Shown here: piece by piece, positions 1-8,676 of the stretch | How the letters are laid out: each line of letters opens with the position of its first letter | Numbering within the stretch: position 1 is the stretch's first letter | Source of the DNA: Eubacteriales bacterium | GTDB taxonomy: Bacteria > Bacillota > Clostridia > UBA1381 | NCBI GenBank assembly: GCA_018384175.1 | Contig: JAHAZB010000035.1 | Span: forward strand, 1-55,621 | Direction: 5' to 3' | Length of the DNA: 55,621 bases | The notes under the pieces: generated by a model | Database searches by the model: none | The model's input: the letters and a program-made list of their open reading frames with translations, nothing else | Told to the model about the DNA's origin: nothing | Position numbers and translations under genes: made by a program

Positions 1-85
1 TATCTATATTTTGTGGTTAATTGCATTGACAATAATGGCGGAATATGGTATAATAAGTCAAAATAAAGATACTGGGGGAAATAAA

Positions 86-373
86 ATGGCTGTAAATGTT
101 AAATGTCCTAAGTGTGGAAGTACAAAAGTTCAATTATCAAAAGAAATGAGCAAACATGGTTGTCTTTGGACTGTTTTGTTTGGTATATACTATTTTATGT
201 GGATAATGATTAAATGGTGTATAGGTTTAATGATTTTTATATGTTATGATTGGTGGATGGCAATTGTAAAGAAATCTTCTGGAAAAGGTCATGTTTGGCA
301 ATCTAAAAGATGGTTCTCTAACAGAAGAAGAATATTCTTCTGCCATGATTGTGGTCATAATTTTAGAGCATAA
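86..373 (+). CDS. Small zinc-ribbon membrane protein (hypothetical)
   Basis: ORF from internal ATG (MAVNVKCPKCGSTKVQL...FFCHDCGHNF) with two CxxC pairs and a hydrophobic central segment. Confidence 0.6.
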   Translation: MAVNVKCPKCGSTKVQLSKEMSKHGCLWTVLFGIYYFMWIMIKWCIGLMIFICYDWWMAIVKKSSGKGHVWQSKRWFSNRRRIFFCHDCGHNFRA

Positions 374-375
374 TT

Positions 376-2553
376 TTAACTATATAAATATATTTTTTTC
401 AAATCACACCTTTCGCTACTATGTGAAAGGTGTCTTTGTATTACAAACCTTTCTGCTTTGTCTCTTTCCCAACCTTTGGAGACATAATGCTCAACTGCTA
501 ATTGACAATGGTACTTACGGAACTCGTGATTTTTCCCCGTCTGTGGGAGTTCTAATGCTTTTGTAATTCTTCTTATCTCATTACTCATTGTAAGTCTTGC
601 CATTTTCTCATTTTTAGGCAAATCAAAGAGTTTTTCTGTTGGTTGCTTATCTTTTATTAACTCCTGGAAGAAAGACCTATACTGTGGCAAAATAGGTCTA
701 AAAGATACTTTTCCACCTTTGCCAATAATCTTTACTGTGTTATGACTTTCGTATCTTTTCTTTATATCTTCAGCAATATCCGAAATATGCAAAGCATCAA
801 TATGTACCTGACCTGTCTGCACAAAGAATTCTTTTAAGAAATCATTTGCTTCCTTAAGCTTTTCATTCTCACTCTCCAGCTGACGAACCCTGTCCTCTGA
901 GGATTGTGAAAACTTAATTTCATCAGTTATAGATTTAGATATTCCTGACTGTAATACTTCTTTACCGTCATCATAAACTCCGCGTCCGTGTCCACCTTCC
1001 TTAGAATCTCCAGCAGCTCCAGAAACATCTCCGTCGGCTCTTTTGCCAGTTGAACTAACGCTAAAGCTTGATGTTTTGTTGCGTTGAATCTCATTTTCTC
1101 TAATAGATCCAAAAATTCTTTCTGCCTCTCTTCTGTCATACAATACACCTTCTTCAAAATTGTTATTTGCGTATGTTATAAATATTACTTCCGGCTTACC
1201 GCGTTTGTATGTGCTCAAAATCGTCTTACCCGAAAGCTTCACTACAAATGCAAAGTCCTTCGTTCTTAAGTCTTTGTCCCAATCAAATTTATTAACAGCA
1301 TTATAATATTGCGCCCATTCAGCACGCGATAAAGCTTTGTGAAAATCATTTTTCATACTACCAACAGGCAGTGCTCTTTCAGAATAATCCTCTATTGAAA
1401 AAGAGCCTTTCTCTCCACCTGCATCTGTAATACTATTATACTCTGCAGGAGAGTATCTGTCAATCGTATCAAACTCACTGCTGCGGTATTTTTCGACTAT
1501 GTCAGAAAACACCTCGCCGTACTCATTCATACCGGCAAGCGTGTCTGCCACAAACTCCTGCCATACATCCTCTTTATTTCCATATATGGTCATATAATTG
1601 CTATACCGCTCCATAGAAAGAATTTTTTCTCTTTCTTCTTCACTCAGCCTTCCGAGAATTTCTTCCTTTACCGCCTGCATTTTAGGCTCATCCCAATTTA
1701 TATGTACATCCTCATGCTCCTGCAGTATCTGCGGTGCAAATTCTCCATCATAACGCAGATACATTTTGGACTTCCCAACTATAAATCCATCTGTTATAAA
1801 GCCGTCCTTTCCCTCAACTGTTACCTCTGCCGCTCCAATATATAGCTCTGCTGCTATCCCCTTTTCTTCCAATCCTTCTACCAAATAACGCATATCATCA
1901 TTATACGCATCCTTGTCTATTAAATCTAATTTAATTTTTCCTTCCTCATTATCCCCGACATACCTCAATGTCTTTTGCCTTGTTTTTCCTTCTGTACGAA
2001 GCTCCTTTGCTGTACTTTGGCGCTCATTTTTTGATTTCCCCTTATTTTGGAATTCATTTTCCGAAAGGCTTCCGCCTTGCTTGCCGGCACTCGCATCACC
2101 TGACCGTTTGCCGCCTTCATATAAAATACCATCTCTGCCATTTCCATTCACTCCTTCTCTTATTCCTGCTACACCTGTATTTGTAGGGACCGGCGTCCCC
2201 GACAGTCCGCTCGATAATGACATAAAATCCTTGACAGTAGCTCCGCCTCGTGATATAATCCAATTAACGAGAGTATCTTCAGAAACCGCATCAGGCAATT
2301 GGAGCCTGTTTGAGAGGATTTGTTGTATACTCTCGTTGTTTTTTGTATAGATAACATTTGCTTCATTATCGCCCAATATAGGAGATATATTCTTCTTCCC
2401 ATAAGCACTTGCCACTTGATTTTCTAACTCTATTGCACCTTGCTTATTGATATGAATTGGTATTATAACGGGGTTGCCCTTTGCATCTGCCCACATTCCG
2501 TATCTGCTTAATACATCATCTGACAAAACATTTGGGTTGATGTTTTGTGTCAA
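376..2553 (-). CDS. Mosaic phage/ICE-type polyvalent protein: HExxH zincin-like region, coiled coil, C-terminal tyrosine-recombinase-like segment
   Basis: 725-aa ORF; HEDVH followed by WQEFVADTLAG; SEDRVRQLESENEKLKEANDFLKE coiled coil typical of MuF-type phage proteins; C-terminus IIGKGGKVSFRPI ... HEFRKYHCQLAVEHYV ... RHLSHSS ... Y resembles tyrosine recombinase motifs. Starts at TTG; may be 5'-truncated. Confidence 0.55.
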   Translation of the reverse strand: MTQNINPNVLSDDVLSRYGMWADAKGNPVIIPIHINKQGAIELENQVASAYGKKNISPILGDNEANVIYTKNNESIQQILSNRLQLPDAVSEDTLVNWIISRGGATVKDFMSLSSGLSGTPVPTNTGVAGIREGVNGNGRDGILYEGGKRSGDASAGKQGGSLSENEFQNKGKSKNERQSTAKELRTEGKTRQKTLRYVGDNEEGKIKLDLIDKDAYNDDMRYLVEGLEEKGIAAELYIGAAEVTVEGKDGFITDGFIVGKSKMYLRYDGEFAPQILQEHEDVHINWDEPKMQAVKEEILGRLSEEEREKILSMERYSNYMTIYGNKEDVWQEFVADTLAGMNEYGEVFSDIVEKYRSSEFDTIDRYSPAEYNSITDAGGEKGSFSIEDYSERALPVGSMKNDFHKALSRAEWAQYYNAVNKFDWDKDLRTKDFAFVVKLSGKTILSTYKRGKPEVIFITYANNNFEEGVLYDRREAERIFGSIRENEIQRNKTSSFSVSSTGKRADGDVSGAAGDSKEGGHGRGVYDDGKEVLQSGISKSITDEIKFSQSSEDRVRQLESENEKLKEANDFLKEFFVQTGQVHIDALHISDIAEDIKKRYESHNTVKIIGKGGKVSFRPILPQYRSFFQELIKDKQPTEKLFDLPKNEKMARLTMSNEIRRITKALELPQTGKNHEFRKYHCQLAVEHYVSKGWERDKAERFVIQRHLSHSSERCDLKKIYLYS

Positions 2554-2628
2554 ATCCTTAAATTTCCTTAACTTTTCACTGCAAATATATTAACATAGAA
2601 ATAACCAAAAACCAAAGGATAAATAGGC

Positions 2629-4788
2629 ATGATTAAGAATCAGAAATGGATTAGGGCAGACTTTGCAAAGGACTACAAAACCTGCCCTGTTTTCAGAAAA
2701 GAGTTTGATGCAACAGACGTCAAGAAGGCAACCCTTGAAATCACCGCAAAGGGTATATACAATGCCGAAATCAACGGCAAAAAGGTATCGGATGAAATTC
2801 TTGCTCCCGGCTTTACGGTATATAAATACGGACATCAGTACCAGACCTACGATATAACGGATTTACTTGCAGAAGGCAAGAATACCATTGATGTTACGGT
2901 TTCCGCATTTTGGTATCACGGAAGAATCGTTCTTCTGCACAGCTCCAAGGCAAGAGAAACCGATTGGGAAGCCGAAATCATCGGTCTTATCACACTTGAA
3001 AAGAAGGACGGAAGCGTAGAATACATATCTACCGACGGAAGCTGGACGGCAGGAACGGGACCCGTTGAGTTTGCCGATATTTACGACGGCGAAATCTATA
3101 ACGCAACTAAGGAGATTTCAGGACTTGTTCCCGTAGTTGTTGATGAAAATGCCTCCACCGATATGCTTATTCCTCAAGAAGGCGAAGCCGTCAAGGAGCA
3201 TGAGATTCTCACTCCCATTGACATTATTACAACACCTAACGGCGAAACAGTGCTTGACTTCGGTCAGAATCTTACCGGTTATCCCGAAATTACCGTAAAA
3301 GCAAAGGCAGGCGATCAGATTTCTCTGTCATTTGCTGAAATCCTTGACAAAAACGGCAATTTCTACAATGAAAACTACAGAAGTGCACTTTGTCAGTATG
3401 TCTATACCTGCAAGGACGGACTTAACGTATATAAGCCGGGACTTACATTCTACGGCTTCAGATATTTAAGGGTTGACAAATTCCCCGAATCGGCAGTTCT
3501 TTCAAAGGATAACTTCAAAGCAATTGCCATCTATTCCGATTTTAAGAAGACGGGAAGCCTTGTAAGCGGCCACACAAAGCTTAATCAGCTTTTCCACAAC
3601 ATCTTCTGGGGACAGAGATGCAACCTTGTTGACATTCCCACAGACTGTCCGCAGAGAGACGAGAGACTTGGCTGGACGGGTGATGCGCAGGTTATCGCAA
3701 AGGCGGCTTCATACTGCTTCGACCTGGAAAAGTTCTTTACAAAGTGGCTTCGTGATTTGAAGTGCGAGCAGGACAACAGCGGAAACGTAAGCTTTATCGT
3801 TCCCAATCTGTTTGAGCATCACCAAATCGCCACAGCCTGGTCTGATGCTGCGGTTATCATTCCGTGGCAGATTTATTCCGCATACGGCGACAAGGAATTC
3901 TTGAAAGAAATGCTTCCTCTTATGGAAGGACACCTTGATGCAATAGTCAAGGATTCCGGTGATTTGTATGCATGGAAAACAGGTGCAAACACTCATCAGT
4001 TCGGCGACTGGCTTGGTATGGACGCTCCTGCAGGAAGCTACAGAGGTTCAACCAACCCCGAGCTTATCCAGGCGGCTTACTATGTTTACGATATTTCCCT
4101 TGTTATCAAGGCTTATGAAGCGTTGGGACTTGATGCAACAGAATACAAGGAAAGATATGCAAAGGCAAAGGAACGCTTCAACAGCGACTTTACCGAATAC
4201 AAGACACAGACAGAATGTGTTCTTGCACTCCATTTTGACCTTGCATATGACAAGGCTGCCGTTGCAAAACAGCTTGCCGAAATGGTACACTCAAACGGCG
4301 ACAAGCTGACAACAGGCTTTGTGGGTACGCCCTATCTTCTCCACGCACTTTCTAGTAACGGTTATGCCGACCTTGCATACACGCTTCTTCTCCAGGAAAG
4401 CTATCCTTCATGGCTGTTCAGCGTAAATATGGGTGCTACAACCATGTGGGAGCACTGGGACGGAATAAATGACAAGGGCGACGTATGGTCAAAGGATATG
4501 AACTCCTTTAACCACTATGCATACGGTGCTGTGGCAGACTGGGTTTATGAGTTTGCCGCAGGTATAAAGGCAGACGAAGCAGGCTTTGCAAAGGTAACGG
4601 TAGAGCCTCATCCCGATGAAAGACTGGGCAGCCTTGATGTGTCTATTGATACACGAAACGGCAAGGTTTCCTCCAAGTGGATTTATAAAAACGGCAAGGC
4701 AAGATATGAAATCTCCGTCCCCGTAGATGCTGATATCGTAATTGAAGGCAAAAAGTACAGCGTAAAGCCCGGAACATATATGTTTTAG
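2629..4788 (+). CDS. Alpha-L-rhamnosidase (GH78 family)
   Basis: 719 aa with PTDCPQRDERLGWTGDAQV and the rhamnosidase N-terminal and six-hairpin-type regions; RBS upstream of ATG. Confidence 0.9.
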   Translation: MIKNQKWIRADFAKDYKTCPVFRKEFDATDVKKATLEITAKGIYNAEINGKKVSDEILAPGFTVYKYGHQYQTYDITDLLAEGKNTIDVTVSAFWYHGRIVLLHSSKARETDWEAEIIGLITLEKKDGSVEYISTDGSWTAGTGPVEFADIYDGEIYNATKEISGLVPVVVDENASTDMLIPQEGEAVKEHEILTPIDIITTPNGETVLDFGQNLTGYPEITVKAKAGDQISLSFAEILDKNGNFYNENYRSALCQYVYTCKDGLNVYKPGLTFYGFRYLRVDKFPESAVLSKDNFKAIAIYSDFKKTGSLVSGHTKLNQLFHNIFWGQRCNLVDIPTDCPQRDERLGWTGDAQVIAKAASYCFDLEKFFTKWLRDLKCEQDNSGNVSFIVPNLFEHHQIATAWSDAAVIIPWQIYSAYGDKEFLKEMLPLMEGHLDAIVKDSGDLYAWKTGANTHQFGDWLGMDAPAGSYRGSTNPELIQAAYYVYDISLVIKAYEALGLDATEYKERYAKAKERFNSDFTEYKTQTECVLALHFDLAYDKAAVAKQLAEMVHSNGDKLTTGFVGTPYLLHALSSNGYADLAYTLLLQESYPSWLFSVNMGATTMWEHWDGINDKGDVWSKDMNSFNHYAYGAVADWVYEFAAGIKADEAGFAKVTVEPHPDERLGSLDVSIDTRNGKVSSKWIYKNGKARYEISVPVDADIVIEGKKYSVKPGTYMF

Positions 4789-4852
4789 TCTTAGAAAAGA
4801 GAAACCCTTATGAATCATTTTGTCGATAAAATATAAGAGCGTCTGACTGACG

Positions 4853-5067
4853 ATGACAAAAAAACAGTATGCTGATATTTACGAGCCGACAGTTGTTGCC
4901 GTTCCCGATAAAAATGCTGGAACAAAGTTACCGTCATGCGTGACGGCAGAATAAGAGTCTACGGAGACTATAACCAGATAAGCATATTCGACCACGGAGA
5001 ATTCCGTTGCTACAAGGAGTCATTAGACGGCGGTCTTTCCTGGAAAAAGCAGACCGCTATCAAATAG
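4853..5067 (+). pseudogene. Fragment of an Asp-box (BNR/sialidase-like) protein, frameshifted
   Basis: ATG at 4853 gives MTKKQYADIYEPTVVAVPDKNA; after an apparent 1-nt deletion the reading continues WNKVTVMRDGRIRVYGDYNQISIFDHGEFRCYKESLDGGLSWKK (Asp-box S-x-D-x-G-x-S-W). Confidence 0.5.
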
Positions 5068-5129
5068 AGTTTTACTGCGTAGATGATTTAGTACCGAAGA
5101 ATCATCTGCTTAGAAAAATAGAAGAAGCA
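5049..5129 (+). pseudogene. N-terminal fragment of an IS1182/IS5-like transposase
   Basis: ADRYQIEFYCVDDLVPKNHLLRKIEEA resembles the conserved transposase N-terminus (..DLVPxxHLLRKI..); no catalytic core follows. Confidence 0.5.
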
Positions 5130-5236
5130 AAAAGGAGTGGCAGGAACACAGTGAATTCGAGCAGCTTTCCTGCGATGAATGAACTGTTGTTCCAACAGGC
5201 CCCAACGGGGAAATCCCTCCTTCTCCGCTATACGTA

Positions 5237-5273
5237 AAATCCGCATAATAGCTTAAGGCTATTATGCGGATTT
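5237..5273. terminator. Bidirectional intrinsic terminator
   Basis: Perfect 16-bp stem AAATCCGCATAATAGC-TTAAG-GCTATTATGCGGATTT, A/T tracts on both sides. Confidence 0.75.
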
Positions 5274-5274
5274 A

Positions 5275-5874
5275 TTATTTCGTATACAATATCTGCTTAG
5301 ATATCCTGCTTTCACAATACTCATATACTTCAACAACTATATTATCTTCAAAAACAAAGGTAAGCATTACAGGGTCTATAAAATTCATATCAATTTGATA
5401 CTCTATCAAGTCTTCACCGTTTGTATCGGCAAAGGGCATATCCGGTGTACCGAGAAGTGCTGTTACATCCTCCCTTGTCATATCCGAAAAGTCGGTTTGA
5501 TTTGTCATATCACTAACCATATAATGTCTTACTTCAGGATAAGTCTGCCACTTTTCTGTATTAAAGCCCTTAAAGTACAGACGTACCGAAAAAATTATAC
5601 CCACTGATATAAACGCATATGTAATTATTGATACAACTGAAAGCAGGGCTGCTTTTCTTAGTGGCAGTTTTGAGCGGAACTTTATAATCACGGGTGCCAC
5701 AAATGCAATAATCGGTAATATAAAGTAAACAAAATGCCAAAGCTCTTTCCCCAGTATATTCATCATTACATCATCAAATAACTGCATCAGAACAGACAAA
5801 ACGAATATTCCAAAGGTAATAAAAGCACTTAAAATCAACCACAATATAGTGTTTGTTATATTATTCATTTCCAT
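5275..5874 (-). CDS. Hypothetical membrane protein
   Basis: 199 aa with several hydrophobic segments; abuts the DHHW gene. Confidence 0.6.
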   Translation of the reverse strand: MEMNNITNTILWLILSAFITFGIFVLSVLMQLFDDVMMNILGKELWHFVYFILPIIAFVAPVIIKFRSKLPLRKAALLSVVSIITYAFISVGIIFSVRLYFKGFNTEKWQTYPEVRHYMVSDMTNQTDFSDMTREDVTALLGTPDMPFADTNGEDLIEYQIDMNFIDPVMLTFVFEDNIVVEVYEYCESRISKQILYTK

Positions 5875-5877
5875 CCC

Positions 5878-7068
5878 TTACTCAAACTCAAACAAATCCT
5901 TACTGTCAGACAAGCCGCTATAAAAAACAATTACATAATCGGGCTTGATTTTTTGTATATACTCTGACATTTTCAGCTTATCGCCCACATATCCGGAATT
6001 TTCACGAATATCAACTACATACGTCTCCCCCATTACAAGCGACAAAAACGGCACAAGTGCACACGCATAGGAATCGCGGATAATAACAATTTTCTTGCCG
6101 TCGGGGTTTTTGTGATTTATTATAATCTGTTCTCTGAAATCTCCGCCGCTGTAAGTTACATAAGGGTTCAGGCTATAATGGTCTTTAACTTCCATATTAT
6201 TCATATAAAGAACCGTTTCGGTGAAGTCGCCTTCCCTCACAGAATTTTTATATGGCTGTTTCTCGGTGAGACTCGTCTCAAACTTTGGTGTAATAACCTC
6301 AAAGTCATCCGCTCCGTATGGAGTAAAGTTAATACCTACCTTCTTGCCCTGCGAGCCTAAAAACCAGTCCTCATAGGTTTCAATATTATAATTATCTATA
6401 TCGAGAATTGCCTTATCATATTTCACATCAAGCCTGTTGGAAATCCTTTCAGATGCCCAAAGTCCCCATCGTGGTTTCCAATGATGGTCGGTTACAAAGA
6501 ACATTTCCTCAGCTGTGATTTCTTCATCCGCTGCCGTTTCTATCAGACTCAAAAATGGAATATTCCTCGATTTTATCATTTCAGAAAATCTGTAGCAATT
6601 AGAGATTGTGTAATCGGTTACATTTGGCGGATATGAAAAATCATAACCCTTCATCGGAGCCATAACATACAAAAATTCCGCCCCATTATCTTTGGCATCC
6701 GCATAGAGCTTGCTGACATTTTCGGCATAAGACTCAAGTGTATTATTCTCTGCCTTACCGCGCATACTTCCAAGATAGCCATTATCTGCTCTTACAACCG
6801 TAATATCATCCTTTACAACAACACGTGTACCTATAAGACGATTAAATGTTGAATATGCATTCATTGCCCAATCGTGATACGAAAGGTTCGAGATAACTGT
6901 TTTTTCGGTGTTGTCAGTAAACGTATCAAAAGCATCAAAAACACCTTTTTCTGCCGTATCGGTCTTAAATACCGAGAAGTCATTTTGAAGTTGTTCTCTA
7001 AGATTTTCCGAACACAGTCCTCCGACTATTATAACCGCCGAAAGTACAAATACAAATATATGCTTCAT
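5878..7068 (-). CDS. DHHW-family / AlgX-AlgJ-like SGNH-type protein (polysaccharide O-acetylation)
   Basis: FFVTDHHWKPRWG motif, signal-like N-terminus, IVIIRDSYACALVPFLS block; adjacent to an MBOAT gene. Confidence 0.8.
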   Translation of the reverse strand: MKHIFVFVLSAVIIVGGLCSENLREQLQNDFSVFKTDTAEKGVFDAFDTFTDNTEKTVISNLSYHDWAMNAYSTFNRLIGTRVVVKDDITVVRADNGYLGSMRGKAENNTLESYAENVSKLYADAKDNGAEFLYVMAPMKGYDFSYPPNVTDYTISNCYRFSEMIKSRNIPFLSLIETAADEEITAEEMFFVTDHHWKPRWGLWASERISNRLDVKYDKAILDIDNYNIETYEDWFLGSQGKKVGINFTPYGADDFEVITPKFETSLTEKQPYKNSVREGDFTETVLYMNNMEVKDHYSLNPYVTYSGGDFREQIIINHKNPDGKKIVIIRDSYACALVPFLSLVMGETYVVDIRENSGYVGDKLKMSEYIQKIKPDYVIVFYSGLSDSKDLFEFE

Positions 7069-7079
7069 AGTAGCCTCCG

Positions 7080-8492
7080 TCAGAAATTAAAGTAGATAAA
7101 CGGATTGTAGGAATTGCTGACAAGTCCCGAAATGCAAAGCGCAAACAATGCCGTCAACGCAACTGCATAAATCACATCTCCCACAAATCCAGACTTTATC
7201 CTTGTCAACTGCTTGGTAGCCGGAGTTGAGCAAATCGCACCAATCGCAAGAAGTACAAAGCTCTGCGTAAAATATCCCGTAAAAATGCCATCAGCCAAGC
7301 CTGCACCGGTAATACCAAACATTATACCTATATATCCCATCGCATCGGATATCGAGTCCGCACGGAAAATTACCCAGCCAAGTATAACAAACAGCATAGT
7401 GTAAAGCCATTTAAGCAGATTTGGTATTTTCCAATTATTGAAGCCCGAAAGCTTTTCAAAGCAGAGGAGAACAAAATACATAAGTCCCCATACAAGAAAA
7501 GTCCAGTTTGCACCGTGCCATATGCCTGTCAGTGCCCATACCGCAAAAAGATTTAATACCAGTCTTGGCTTTTTAACTCTACTTCCGCCAAGAGGAAAGT
7601 AGACATAATCCCTGAACCACGAGCCTAATGAAATATGCCATCTCCGCCAGAATTCAGTTATGGAGTGTGATATGTACGGATAATCGAAGTTCTCAAGGAA
7701 ATGGAAACCGAACATTTTTCCCAAGCCTATTGCCATATCGCTGTAACCCGAAAAATCAAAGAAAATCTGGAATGTGTATGCGATTGCACCAAGCCACGCC
7801 ATTGCAGTTGAAAGCTCGTCTGTCGGTGCAAGTTCAAAAGCCTTGTCCGCAAGAAGTGCAAAGTTATTCGAAAGAATAACCTTCTTTCCGAGACCTATAA
7901 TAAACCTGGAAAATCCACCGAAGAAATCTTCTGTATTTTCACGTCTGTTTTTTATTTCATAAGCAACCGTTTCGTATCTTACGATAGGTCCTGCAATAAG
8001 TTGAGGAAAAAATGCAATATAAAGTCCGACATTCAAAATATTCTTTTGTACTTCTCCCTTGCCCCTTGCAACGTCTAACACGTATGACATTGCCTGAAAG
8101 GTAAAAAAGCTTATTCCGATAGGAAGTACAATTTTACTTATAACAGGACTTGTGCCAAATATACTGCAAATAATACTCTCGGCAAAGTTAAGATACTTAA
8201 ACACAAACAGAAGACCGAGGTCAAAAATACAGGTAGCGATAATTGCAAGCCGTATACCGATTTTACTTCCCTTTCTTTTTGCTCTGTCAACCATAAGACC
8301 GAAAAACCAGTTTACTATAATTGAAAGCATCATTACCAATACAAATTTAGGTTCACCCCACCCGTAGAAGAAGATGCTCGCCGCAAACAGAAACAGATTT
8401 TTCAGGAAAAGACTTCTATAAAAAAGAAGATAATATGCCATTATCACAATCGGCAAGAAGAAATATATAAAGATTGTGCTGGAAAAAAGCAT
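7080..8492 (-). CDS. MBOAT family O-acyltransferase (AlgI/DltB-like)
   Basis: Multi-TM; YPYISHSITEFWRRWHISLGSWFRDYVYFPLGGSR and WHGANWTFLVWG. Start placed at MLFSSTIF. Confidence 0.9.
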   Translation of the reverse strand: MLFSSTIFIYFFLPIVIMAYYLLFYRSLFLKNLFLFAASIFFYGWGEPKFVLVMMLSIIVNWFFGLMVDRAKRKGSKIGIRLAIIATCIFDLGLLFVFKYLNFAESIICSIFGTSPVISKIVLPIGISFFTFQAMSYVLDVARGKGEVQKNILNVGLYIAFFPQLIAGPIVRYETVAYEIKNRRENTEDFFGGFSRFIIGLGKKVILSNNFALLADKAFELAPTDELSTAMAWLGAIAYTFQIFFDFSGYSDMAIGLGKMFGFHFLENFDYPYISHSITEFWRRWHISLGSWFRDYVYFPLGGSRVKKPRLVLNLFAVWALTGIWHGANWTFLVWGLMYFVLLCFEKLSGFNNWKIPNLLKWLYTMLFVILGWVIFRADSISDAMGYIGIMFGITGAGLADGIFTGYFTQSFVLLAIGAICSTPATKQLTRIKSGFVGDVIYAVALTALFALCISGLVSNSYNPFIYFNF

Positions 8493-8676
8493 TATACCTA
8501 TCCTCCGTAACATAGTATAATTCAAAAAAATTATATCATAAACAAAAAATGGTGTCAATGACAGAAAATTGGCATTAAAACAACATAAAAGCACAAAATT
8601 GATATTGACATCAGATTATCTTTATGGTAAAAGTTAGTTGATGTAAAAATAACAGCAATAAGGCGGAGGAAAAACA

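Noticed and set aside
1913-2350. Plus-strand ORF opposite the mosaic protein
   Set aside because: Antisense to a longer, motif-bearing ORF; composition looks like shadow translation.
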